A stretch of 64,000 nucleotides of DNA from Paenisporosarcina quisquiliarum_A (GTDB lineage: Bacteria > Bacillota > Bacilli > Bacillales_A > Planococcaceae), in assembly GCF_043641925.1 (NCBI RefSeq), contig NZ_JBHZRU010000019.1, positions 9,270 through 73,269 of the forward strand, read 5' to 3'. Under the pieces are notes generated by a model. It was given only the letters and a program-made list of their open reading frames with translations. It had not been told where the DNA came from and did not search any database. Below are positions 1-7,514 of the stretch, piece by piece. Each line of letters opens with the position of its first letter. The stretch's first letter is position 1. Both the position numbers and the translations under genes were made by a program.

Positions 1-354
1 ATGGACAGGACGAATTTCGATGCGCCACCCAAACTCTTCTCCTTTGTTGACTTGTGTTGTCGGATGAATCGAGGCTATTCGAATCGCATCATCCATGTTC
101 TCAGCTTCAAAAATGAATATGCTACCTATCATCTCTTTTGTTTCTGTAAACGGACCATCTGTGACAACTACCTTCCCGTCCACACGACGTAAATTCTTAA
201 TCTCTGATTCTAGCCCCGCATCAAGCAGCACTTTACCACTTTCATAAAATTTCTCCGTGTGCGGCTGGCATTCATCCATCAAAGCCTCAATTTCCGCATT
301 TGGTCGTGCATGCATTTTTTCAGAGTTAAAATAGCCCATGCATAAAAAGATCAT
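1..354 (-). CDS. YCII-related DGPF-domain protein, 3' end beyond the window
   Basis: The minus strand encodes at least 118 residues of a small YCII-like protein and runs off the left edge. The family hallmark DGPF is visible in VTDGPFTETKEMIG, followed by a ferredoxin-like stretch (SIFIFEAENMDDAIRIASIHP region). I chose the second ATG, at 352-354, because AGGAGA lies about seven bases before it, although an ATG at 358-360 is also possible. DGPF proteins are the conserved genomic partners of ECF42 sigma factors, and here the gene lies directly downstream of one (82-bp gap), so the two are probably co-transcribed. The biochemical role of DGPF proteins is unknown. Confidence 0.85.
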   Translation of the reverse strand, partial: MIFLCMGYFNSEKMHARPNAEIEALMDECQPHTEKFYESGKVLLDAGLESEIKNLRRVDGKVVVTDGPFTETKEMIGSIFIFEAENMDDAIRIASIHPTTQVNKGEEFGWRIEIRPVH

Positions 355-436
355 GATCATCTCTCCTATTTCATTCAAATTTTGTATCTATACATACAAC
401 GATCAGCAAATCGAAAAATCGACAAAACTGCTTTTT

Positions 437-1690
437 TTATTTCATACAATCTTCAGCCTGTTTCAATAGGAATTTCTGTTCCTGTGTATTTTGTGTTAAT
501 ACCGCAGCACGTCGAAATTCTTCTGAAGCTTCCATCTTTCTTCCTAGCTTTAAGAGAAAATTCCCCTTTACACTTGGAAGTAAATGATAGTTTTTCAATG
601 TCGGTTCCAAAAGTAAAGAATCGACAATTTCCAAACCTGCCAATGGTCCATTAACCATCGAAATCGCAACTGCCCTATTCAACTCAACGACGGGAGAAGG
701 AGAGATTTTAGAAAGTGCTTCATAAAGTACAGAAATTCGCTCCCAATTTGTTTTTTCTGGCGTGTCTGCTTTTGCATGGCAGGCAGCTATAGAAGCTTGC
801 AGTGCATACAGTCCGAATGTGCCTCCCAAATCCTCTGCTTTTTTAAGTGCAGCAACACCTCGCACTATGTGCTCTTGATTCCACAACGACCGGTTTTGGT
901 CCATTAATAAAATCATTTCACCATTCGTATTCGTGCGTGCTTTAAAACGGGATACTTGTAGCTCCATTAGAGCAACCAGACCATAAACTTCCGGTTCTAT
1001 AAGAATGAGATCTGCTAATACTCTTCCCACTCTTAATGCTTCATTACATAGATTCATTCGGATTAAATTATTACCTGAAGTAGCCGAATAACCTTCGTTG
1101 AACATAAGATAGATCACTTCCAATACAGAAGAAAGCCGTTCTCCATAAGCACTCTTATGAGGAATCTCGAAAGGAACATTTGCCGTCGCAAGCGTTCGTT
1201 TTGCCCTAACAATTCGCTGTGCAATCGTCGTTTCAGGTACAAGGAATGCATGTGCAATTTCTTCTGTTGTTAGCCCCCCAACCAATCTCAATGTAAGAGC
1301 TACACGGGCGTTTTTTGATAGTACTGGATGACAAGTCATAAAAATCAGCCTCAGCACGTTGTCATCAATTTCTTCATCAATTTCTTCGGAGAAATCGTAA
1401 TCATTGTGGTTGTTCATTTCATAAGCTATTTGTTCATATTTTTGATCCAGTCGTTTTTTCCGTCGAAGTATGTCTATGGCTTTTCTTTTAGCCACAGTCA
1501 TCAACCAGGCACCAGGGTTATCCGGAATACCAGAGACTGACCAACGCTCAATCGCTATAATCAGTGCATCTTGCGCAACATCTTCCGCTAAACTGATATC
1601 CTTCACCATCCGAGTTAAGGAAGCAATGATTTTAGCTGATTCCAATCTCCAAACGGATTCGATCCTTTGGTGAACGAAAGATTCATTCAT
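437..1690 (-). CDS. ECF42-type RNA polymerase sigma factor with C-terminal extension
   Basis: This 417-residue protein is an extracytoplasmic-function sigma factor that would direct RNA polymerase to a small regulon. Region 2 occupies roughly residues 10-75 (EDVAQDALIIAIERW, then AWLMTVAKRKAIDILRR), and region 4 roughly 115-165 (LRLVGGLTTEEIAHAF, IAQRIVRAKRTL). The remaining 250 residues form a helical TPR/DUF6596-like extension, which is diagnostic of the ECF42 group and explains a length more than twice that of a plain ECF factor. No anti-sigma gene is adjacent, as is typical of the group. The neighbour at 1-354 is the expected DGPF partner. GGAGGAAC sits six bases before the ATG. A perfect palindrome upstream (1732-1747) may control it. 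Confidence 0.9.
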   Translation of the reverse strand: MNESFVHQRIESVWRLESAKIIASLTRMVKDISLAEDVAQDALIIAIERWSVSGIPDNPGAWLMTVAKRKAIDILRRKKRLDQKYEQIAYEMNNHNDYDFSEEIDEEIDDNVLRLIFMTCHPVLSKNARVALTLRLVGGLTTEEIAHAFLVPETTIAQRIVRAKRTLATANVPFEIPHKSAYGERLSSVLEVIYLMFNEGYSATSGNNLIRMNLCNEALRVGRVLADLILIEPEVYGLVALMELQVSRFKARTNTNGEMILLMDQNRSLWNQEHIVRGVAALKKAEDLGGTFGLYALQASIAACHAKADTPEKTNWERISVLYEALSKISPSPVVELNRAVAISMVNGPLAGLEIVDSLLLEPTLKNYHLLPSVKGNFLLKLGRKMEASEEFRRAAVLTQNTQEQKFLLKQAEDCMK

Positions 1691-1731
1691 ATGCTTGTTC
1701 CTCCTTCGATTACCTCCTCTATAAAGAAAAC

Positions 1732-1747
1732 GAATGAATATTCATTC
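1732..1747. promoter_or_regulatory. 16-bp perfect palindrome upstream of the ECF42 gene
   Basis: GAATGAATATTCATTC is a perfect 16-bp palindrome 42 bases before the sigma-factor start codon. The shape is that of a TetR-family operator. No TetR gene lies in the window, so the binding protein is unknown. Inference only. Confidence 0.5.
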
Positions 1748-2295
1748 TAAAAACACTTTTTGTCTGCTATCTACTTATTCCCATAAATAGATTCATTCCT
1801 CTATTAATAAAAATGTGACCATTCTTTTTTTAACTATCAAATAGATCCGTTACACTTAATTGATCAATCCAAAAAAAATTTTTGAAAGATCTCATTCCTA
1901 ATGGGTGAACCGGGTAGTTTAAGTGAAATTCTTTATATACTTGACTTTATCTTAACATAAATATCCAAATATTCTGTTAAATTTTTGGTTTTTGAAATAA
2001 GAATGTCTATGAACAGGTAGTAAAATGCATCCTATTCGGAATCTGTTCCTAATAATTTGTATATGAAATTGAAAAAACCGACAGTCTTGTTTTAATAAGA
2101 TCGTCGGGTTTCATCATTTATACATTTGGTCTATTATTGTTTTCATAATACGTCATCTGGTAGCTAACAGCTCAATTATTTTTATATTGAGCTATCCAAG
2201 CAGTTTTTAGTAATTCGAAAAAGAAAATGTCTCATCCTTAATCCCTTCAGTCCAATGCACTGGATGGCACTTTATTTATTCCATTACAACTTCAT
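1748..2295. other. AT-rich intergenic region
   Basis: This stretch separates the ECF42 gene from the mraY-like gene. I see no convincing reading frame. It holds the terminator-like hairpin at 2075-2112 and a perfect 8-bp stem (AGCTCAAT paired with ATTGAGCT) at about 2170-2194. Confidence 0.5.
2075..2112 (-). terminator. Intrinsic terminator downstream of the mraY-like gene
   Basis: AAACCGACaGTCTT pairs with AAGATcGTCGGGTTT apart from one internal mismatch, and on the minus strand the stem is followed by TTTTTTCAATTT. It lies about 180 bases past the mraY-like stop codon and probably ends that transcript. Confidence 0.6.
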
Positions 2296-3252
2296 TTATA
2301 GGTTTAGAAAGAAGTTCCAATAAGCTAAACCGATAAAAACAAAAAACCAAGAAACAAACCCGAAAACCGTGACAATAACATTTTCGGACCACCTATATTT
2401 TATGCCAAAGTGATAGTGAATCGGCGTCATTTTGAAAATACGCTTACGAGTAAGTTTAAATGACGCGACTTGTAAAGTAACAGAAAGTACTTCAGCAAAA
2501 TATATGATGAACAAAATAGGAATTAAAATCTCAACTTTCTCAAGTACAGCAAGAAATGATAACGATCCACCTATAGCTAATGATCCCGTATCCCCCATAA
2601 AAGCTTTAGCAGGAAATATGTTGTAAACGAGAAAGCCAAGTAAACATCCAATCATAATTAGACTAAAAAGTTGCACCTCTGCTCTTTCTGAAATCACAAA
2701 AAAGAAAAAGTAAGTTGGGATTGCAACAACTCCTAATAGACCGTCTAAGCCATCCGTGAAGTTAATGGCATTTGCAGAACCTACAACAAATAATGTGATG
2801 ACAAAAACATATATCAACATGGGAAGATCCAAGGAAATATTTTTAAAAATATGAATGTTGGTGTCTACGCCGAGTTCGTTGATCATGTAATAAAGTAAAC
2901 CACCAGTAAAAATAAATTGGAAAACAAGTTTGGTCTTACCCGATACCCCTTCTGGATCTTGACGAGAAGCTTTCCAAAAATCGTCCAAGAACCCAATAAA
3001 ACTAAAAAGAATGTAGGTTATAGACAAGAAATACATTAATGGAGTAGGAGAAAAAAGAATTGATATGATTATTCCGACAAAAAGAATAATCCCAAACATT
3101 AAAGGAGTGCCTTTTTTTAACTGATGATTTGAAGGAAGTTCTTTTCTGATCGGTTGAATGAGTCTAAGTTTTTTCAAAACAGCAATTAAAATGGGAGACA
3201 AAATTAAAACAACTACAAAAGAGATTAAAGCTGGGATTATTTGATTAATCAT
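2296..3252 (-). CDS. MraY-family phospho-N-acetylmuramoyl-pentapeptide transferase paralogue
   Basis: This 318-residue polytopic membrane enzyme belongs to the MraY/WecA polyprenyl-phosphate glycosyl-1-phosphate transferases. The MraY signatures are present: FLDDFWK at 88-94 (Mg-binding aspartates), NAINFTDGLDGL at 161-172, MGDTGSLAIGG at 219-229 and TPIHYHF at 276-282. The TPIHYHF histidine motif points to MraY proper, which moves phospho-MurNAc-pentapeptide onto undecaprenyl phosphate to make lipid I. About ten hydrophobic segments are visible and the length is close to normal (about 320). None of murF, murD, ftsW or murG is nearby, so this is probably a second copy or a specialised paralogue outside the division and cell-wall cluster. 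It stands alone between terminators. Confidence 0.88.
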   Translation of the reverse strand: MINQIIPALISFVVVLILSPILIAVLKKLRLIQPIRKELPSNHQLKKGTPLMFGIILFVGIIISILFSPTPLMYFLSITYILFSFIGFLDDFWKASRQDPEGVSGKTKLVFQFIFTGGLLYYMINELGVDTNIHIFKNISLDLPMLIYVFVITLFVVGSANAINFTDGLDGLLGVVAIPTYFFFFVISERAEVQLFSLIMIGCLLGFLVYNIFPAKAFMGDTGSLAIGGSLSFLAVLEKVEILIPILFIIYFAEVLSVTLQVASFKLTRKRIFKMTPIHYHFGIKYRWSENVIVTVFGFVSWFFVFIGLAYWNFFLNL

Positions 3253-3315
3253 TTTTCAATACTCCTTTTTTCTTTATTATCTATAAGTAAGTTCTATAAA
3301 TCACATTCATTTCCT

Positions 3316-3516
3316 CTATTTTACAAAACCCAATATTCTAATATGTATAAAGTTAGGTTTAATAGAGACTAAATTAATCCTCCACATAATTGAAAAAGCT
3401 GCCCAAATTATATCTTCGGCAGCTTGCTTTATTCCGTCCGCTTCCGTCCCGCCACCATGTTCATCACGAGCAAGTGGCATTCCGCAACTTTGGCAATTCT
3501 TGAATTGTTTTTCCAT
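3316..3516 (-). pseudogene. Truncated zinc-ribbon domain gene
   Basis: The first 28 residues carry the start of a short zinc-ribbon family (NCQSCGMPL, then GGGTEADG). After that point the frame loses all family features, including the second Cys-x2-Cys pair that should follow about ten residues later. It runs instead through a terminator hairpin (3396-3426) and ends at residue 66 with a nonsense tail. I read this as a gene cut by a deletion and joined to downstream sequence. The ribosome binding site is weak. It lies 34 bp after the VOC gene and may have shared its transcript. Confidence 0.7.
3396..3426 (-). terminator. Terminator hairpin inside the truncated zinc-ribbon frame
   Basis: On the minus strand AAGCTGCC and GGGCAGCTT form a stem followed by TTTTC. 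It probably ends the VOC transcript. Its position within the zinc-ribbon reading frame supports truncation of that gene. Confidence 0.65.
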
Positions 3517-3550
3517 TTCTATTCTCTTACTACAGGTGCTATAATTTATT

Positions 3551-3946
3551 TTATTTTGCGTTCACATCAGGTTCGTGAATTCCAAATATGTTGCCTTCGG
3601 TATCAATATAGTATCCTTGCCAAGCCATCCCAGGCAAAGCATATTTGGCCATTGCGACCTTGCCACCATTTTCAATTATTTTAGCTTCCGTTAAATCGTA
3701 ATTTTCCACACTCATTGTACAAGCAAATCCATTTAGAGCTTGACCACGTTCCGGTGGCGCACTTTGACGTTGCATTAAAGCACCATTGATTCCAGGTTCA
3801 CTTTCATCACCTGTCACCACTCCAAAGTAAGGCATTCCTGCATATTCACTATAATCTTGAAATGACCATCCAAATACGTCACCATAAAATTTCGTTGCTT
3901 GTTCCATGTCATTCACATGAATTTCAAAATGAACTAATCTTCCCAT
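3551..3946 (-). CDS. VOC-family (glyoxalase/bleomycin-resistance fold) protein
   Basis: This 131-residue protein has the paired beta-alpha-beta-beta-beta modules of the vicinal oxygen chelate fold. The first strand, GRLVHFEIHVNDMEQATKFY, and the FGWSFQDY segment are typical of the group related to YckA/CFP30-type proteins, and the end EGNIFGIHEPD supplies the closing strand with its conserved Glu. The metal and substrate cannot be told from sequence. Starts at the ATG after AGGAGGTTATT. The truncated zinc-ribbon gene lies just downstream. Confidence 0.85.
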   Translation of the reverse strand: MGRLVHFEIHVNDMEQATKFYGDVFGWSFQDYSEYAGMPYFGVVTGDESEPGINGALMQRQSAPPERGQALNGFACTMSVENYDLTEAKIIENGGKVAMAKYALPGMAWQGYYIDTEGNIFGIHEPDVNAK

Positions 3947-4140
3947 AATAACCTCCTATATTGACGTTATGTTTTTCTTACCTATTCTCTTTCATCCTAA
4001 ACAATAGAAACAAATCCATTTTTATTACTAATACCGTACTAAAATGGAATTTCTATTATGTAAGTATTCCCTATCTATTGGTTATATCCTTTTCAACTAT
4101 ATTAATTTCTTATAAAACATAAGAGTTTATGATTATAACG

Positions 4141-4181
4141 CAAAAGACGATTTACCTTTATAGAGGCAAAATCGTCTTTTG
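4141..4181 (-). terminator. Strong hairpin terminator
   Basis: CAAAAGACGATTT pairs with AAATCGTCTTTTG around a partly paired loop (CCT with AGG). It sits about 60 bases past the 67-residue gene on the minus strand. The T-tract is largely within the stem, so function in either direction is possible. Confidence 0.65.
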
Positions 4182-4239
4182 TATATTTGCTGTAAATACG
4201 TCTACAAAGTTTGAAACCAATACGAAGGTTATTCTCTAA

Positions 4240-4443
4240 TCATCTTGATGACCAATTTGACTGCGCCTTTTGTTCCCTGCCAGGCAGAACCTGCCATAAA
4301 AATTTGGCTACAGGGTTTGAAAAATTATATTTTTTTCCATCTTTCACGATATTATATTTCCCATTACAATCAACGTCCTTCTTGCCCAAGCTCACTGCAA
4401 GTGCACATTGACCATTAAATTCGGCATTAGATAAAGGTTTCAT
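4240..4443 (-). CDS. Small conserved-looking protein of unknown function
   Basis: The 67-residue product has no signal peptide or membrane segment. It has two cysteines, at about 13 and 26 (NGQCALAVSLGKKDVDCNGK), and a basic, aromatic C-terminal half. AATAGGAGGATTTT directly precedes the ATG, a strong ribosome binding site that supports it as a real gene. It sits alone between two terminators. I do not recognise the family. Confidence 0.65.
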   Translation of the reverse strand: MKPLSNAEFNGQCALAVSLGKKDVDCNGKYNIVKDGKKYNFSNPVAKFLWQVLPGREQKAQSNWSSR

Positions 4444-4536
4444 AAAATCCTCCTATTGTTTTGAATTTTCAAAAATATCTCCAAAAACTATCATACCATT
4501 TTTGTGACCCATATAATTGAACTTCTAAACAATAAA

Positions 4537-4566
4537 AACTCCAACAACGGACGGGTTGTTGGAGTT
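4537..4566 (-). terminator. Terminator hairpin, near-identical to the one at 4956-4985
   Basis: AACTCCAACAAC and GTTGTTGGAGTT form a perfect 12-bp stem with a six-base loop. It follows the 78-residue gene on the minus strand. The stem is the same as that at 4956-4985; only the loop differs. Confidence 0.75.
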
Positions 4567-4623
4567 CGTTTATATTTACACTATCTATTGCTGTTCAGTA
4601 CCTAATTCGCGGGTGCATTCTTA

Positions 4624-4860
4624 TTACTGTTTTTGTGATCCATTGATTGTATTCGAATTGCTAGGAGAATTAACAGTATTCTTTTTAGCCTTATTAGTTG
4701 ATCCGTTAACCATCTTAGCCGTTTTATCCACTGTATTCATCGCTGCAAATTCAGTCTTTTCCAATGCCTTGTGCACTGCATGAAATGCAGCTCCAGCCGT
4801 GTTTTTAACACCTTTGGTAATTTGATTTCCTTGTTGATTGGTATTTTTTTGATTTGGCAT
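4624..4860 (-). CDS. Small Asn/Gln/Lys-rich protein of unknown function
   Basis: The 78-residue product begins MPNQKNTNQQGNQ. The start at 4858-4860 is chosen over an in-frame ATG 36 bases upstream because CCAGGAGGTGAAAAT lies directly before it. The ends are rich in Asn, Gln, Ser and Lys, and a helical middle segment (AFHAVHKALEKTEFAAMNTV) could be amphipathic. There is no membrane segment or signal peptide. The composition recalls small, hydrophilic sporulation proteins, but I see no specific family motif. It is bracketed by two almost identical hairpins. Confidence 0.7.
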   Translation of the reverse strand: MPNQKNTNQQGNQITKGVKNTAGAAFHAVHKALEKTEFAAMNTVDKTAKMVNGSTNKAKKNTVNSPSNSNTINGSQKQ

Positions 4861-4955
4861 ATTTTCACCTCCTGGATAGAGTTTAGGATATGTCATTTAA
4901 GTAACTTTATTCAGAAAGTGAAAGTTGTAAATTAAAGCATGTATGTAAAGACTAA

Positions 4956-4985
4956 AACTCCAACAACCGATAGGTTGTTGGAGTT
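4956..4985 (-). terminator. Terminator of the bdhA/permease operon
   Basis: AACTCCAACAAC pairs perfectly with GTTGTTGGAGTT just past the bdhA stop codon on the minus strand. Confidence 0.75.
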
Positions 4986-5005
4986 ATCATTTATTTTCAT
5001 ACAAT

Positions 5006-5782
5006 TTATTGTGCTGTATAACCACCATCGATGACTGCTGCTTGTCCAGTAACACCTTTAGCTGAATCACTTGCCAAGAACAAAGCATAGTCCGCAACTT
5101 CAGTCACATCAAGCAAGCGTTTTTGTGGCACTAGAGGAAGAAGAACTTCTGCCAGTACTTTCTCTAACGGCACGTTACGAGTTTTCGCTAAGTCTTCCAT
5201 TTGTCCACGAACAAGTGGCGTATCTACATAGCCTGGGCATAAAGCATTCACTGTAATTCCATGTTCTGCCCCTTCAAGAGCTGCCACTTTCGTTAATCCG
5301 ATTACGCCATGTTTGGCACTATTATAAGCCGCTTTACCTGCAAAACCGATAACGCCGTTAATAGAAGCAATGTTGATGATACGGCCGAAGCCCTGTTCCT
5401 TCATCACCGGGAATACCGCTTTGGTTAGCATAAACGGAGCAGTTAACATGATTTTGATCATGATTTCAAACTTTTCAGTAGGGAATTCCTCAATTGGTGA
5501 AACATGTTGCAAACCAGCGTTGTTGATGACAATATCAACTGAACCGTAAGTTTCCTTAGCTGTGTTTACCAAGTTTTGAAGTTCTTGTTCACTAGTTACA
5601 TCTGCTTTTACACCGATTGACTCAAATCCTAATTGTTTAAGCGATTCTGAGGATTCTTTCACCAGTTCTTCATTGATATCAGATAGAACGACTTTCGCTC
5701 CATTTTCTGCAAAACGTTTTCCTATTTCAAAACCAATTCCTTGAGCAGAACCAGTGATAACGACAACTTTACTTTGTACCAT
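5006..5782 (-). CDS. bdhA: 3-hydroxybutyrate dehydrogenase (SDR family)
   Basis: This 258-residue classical short-chain dehydrogenase would oxidise D-3-hydroxybutyrate to acetoacetate with NAD. The nucleotide site is GSAQGIGF near residues 11-18. NNAG, the catalytic Ser in IASINGV, and YNSAK (Tyr-x3-Lys) follow in the usual order, and the C-terminus VTGQAAVIDGGYTAQ is typical of BdhA. The gene is the second of an operon, 42 bp after a GntP-type permease. That pairing matches Bacillus subtilis yxjC-scoAB-yxjF, where the dehydrogenase and transporter serve hydroxybutyrate use. The CoA-transferase genes scoA and scoB are absent here. TTGGAGGAATAAATC precedes the ATG. Confidence 0.9.
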   Translation of the reverse strand: MVQSKVVVITGSAQGIGFEIGKRFAENGAKVVLSDINEELVKESSESLKQLGFESIGVKADVTSEQELQNLVNTAKETYGSVDIVINNAGLQHVSPIEEFPTEKFEIMIKIMLTAPFMLTKAVFPVMKEQGFGRIINIASINGVIGFAGKAAYNSAKHGVIGLTKVAALEGAEHGITVNALCPGYVDTPLVRGQMEDLAKTRNVPLEKVLAEVLLPLVPQKRLLDVTEVADYALFLASDSAKGVTGQAAVIDGGYTAQ

Positions 5783-5824
5783 GATTTATTCCTCCAATAA
5801 AATATATTTATTCACCAATGTTGA

Positions 5825-7108
5825 TTACACCAATCCCATACCACCCATGATGATTCCGACGATTACAGCAATTGTTGGGATTACTAATGCAACCACAAAG
5901 ACATCTTTATACGTTTCTTTGTGCGTCATTCCAGTTACCGCAATTAGCGTTAACAAAGCGCCGTTATTTGGAAGAATCGATGCACCGGAAGCAACCGCAG
6001 CCATTCGATGGAATACTTCTGGGCTGATCCCGGTTGTTTGAGACAGTTCATAGAACGTGTCTCCTAGCGTACTAAGGGCAATTCCCATACCACCTGAAGC
6101 AGAACCTGTAATCATCGCCATAATTTGTACAGAAAGTGACTCAGCTATTAATGGATTATCCGATACATTCAGGAGCCAGGAAACGATGTCGTCAAATGCA
6201 GGAACAACCGCGATGACTGCTCCAAAACCAACAGCCGCACTTGTATTCAATATCGCCATGACCGAGCCTTTTGCTCCATCATTAATAGAGGACGTAAACT
6301 TTTTGTAATCCTTGAAATTGATCACCATAATACTCAAGACACCCAGTATTAATGCATAAATGGGTTCCATTTTGAAAACATTAAGCAAAACCACCACAAT
6401 GACAAGGGGAATTAATGACAACATCCAATTCGGAATGCTTTCGTCATTGTTTGCTTCTTCTTCAGATTCCTCGGTTTCAGTGAACCCTTCACCCTTAGCA
6501 GAGAGTGTTTTCTCCCTGTAAGCTAACCAAAGATACCCACCGACCGCCATGATTAATGTCGTCACAATCCCAATGATCGGAGCCGCTGTTGGGGACGTAT
6601 TAAAATACTCCATTGGAATTAAGTTCTGAATCTGCGGTGTCCCCGGCATGGATGTCATCGTGAAAGTAAATGCCCCAAGTGCGAATGTAGGAACAAGCAA
6701 TCTTCTTGTTACATTCGCTTCACGGAATAACTCAAGCGCAATCGGATAAACTGCAAATACGACAACGAACAAACTTACGCCACCGTATGTCAATAAAGCT
6801 GAAGCAATTAACACACCAAGAATGGCTTTCTTTTTACCAATCAGCTGCGTTACCTTTTTAGCAACTGCTTTCGCAGCACCCGTTTCTTCCATTAACTTCC
6901 CAAAAACTGCACCGAGCAAGAAAATCGGGAACCATTTCTGAACGAACCCAACCAAACCTTCCATGTAGGTTCCGGTATACATATCAAAGACGTCCAAGCC
7001 GCTCATTAAAGCCACAACAGCAGCTGCTAGTGGCGCTACCCAAATAATCGACCATCCCAGATATGCCAACGCCATTAACAGGATCAAACCCACAATAATA
7101 CTTAACAA
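5825..7108 (-). CDS. GntP-family proton symporter (YxjC-like), probable hydroxybutyrate importer
   Basis: This 427-residue membrane protein has about twelve hydrophobic segments and the GntP architecture, including the amphipathic WFPIFLLGAVFGKLMEETG region and the pseudo-repeat SASGGMGIALSTLGD in the second half. GntP carriers take up gluconate-like or short hydroxy acids with protons. The downstream bdhA gene suggests 3-hydroxybutyrate as substrate, by inference. Translation appears to start at a TTG (7106-7108) spaced six bases from GAGGTGA. Length is normal for the family. A charged loop rich in Glu (TETEESEEEANNDES) near residues 209-223 lies in the cytoplasm or outside, which I cannot tell. 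Confidence 0.85.
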   Translation of the reverse strand: MLSIIVGLILLMALAYLGWSIIWVAPLAAAVVALMSGLDVFDMYTGTYMEGLVGFVQKWFPIFLLGAVFGKLMEETGAAKAVAKKVTQLIGKKKAILGVLIASALLTYGGVSLFVVVFAVYPIALELFREANVTRRLLVPTFALGAFTFTMTSMPGTPQIQNLIPMEYFNTSPTAAPIIGIVTTLIMAVGGYLWLAYREKTLSAKGEGFTETEESEEEANNDESIPNWMLSLIPLVIVVVLLNVFKMEPIYALILGVLSIMVINFKDYKKFTSSINDGAKGSVMAILNTSAAVGFGAVIAVVPAFDDIVSWLLNVSDNPLIAESLSVQIMAMITGSASGGMGIALSTLGDTFYELSQTTGISPEVFHRMAAVASGASILPNNGALLTLIAVTGMTHKETYKDVFVVALVIPTIAVIVGIIMGGMGLV

Positions 7109-7447
7109 ATGAAATCACCTCTTTGTATTTACAGTAAATAAATCTTTGCATCTAGCAAAAATATATTATATTTACATATCTTTCTAATTTGTTTTATTGC
7201 TACTCACAAACAAATATAAATAATCTTATTTTCATGAAAACCTCTAGAAATATTAAATAAATTATCGATACACTTAAATTAAAGTACCCAGTTCACATTA
7301 AAGTATGCACAAATAATTAATATTTTATAATAATATTAATTCGAATAATTCAGTGTTTTTTGTTATAAGCTCAAGTTAGTAAAGCTGTTTTGTCGTTTTT
7401 TTATATGACTAACAAGGGTGATTTCCTAGAGAAAAAATCGAGTAAAT
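7109..7447. other. AT-rich promoter region of the hydroxybutyrate operon
   Basis: No gene is visible. The stretch must hold the minus-strand promoter of the permease-bdhA operon. I looked for a sigma-54 type -24/-12 element and did not find one. Confidence 0.4.
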
Positions 7448-7480
7448 AAAAGAGCAAAGCCATTAGGCTCTGCTCTTTTA
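7448..7480 (-). terminator. Terminator downstream of the M20 peptidase gene
   Basis: AAAAGAGCA..GCC pairs with GGC..TGCTCTTTT about 35 bases after the peptidase stop codon, with an A/T-rich tail on both sides. Confidence 0.75.
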
Positions 7481-7514
7481 TCTAATCCCAGAAATTCTGA
7501 TACAAGGCTATATT

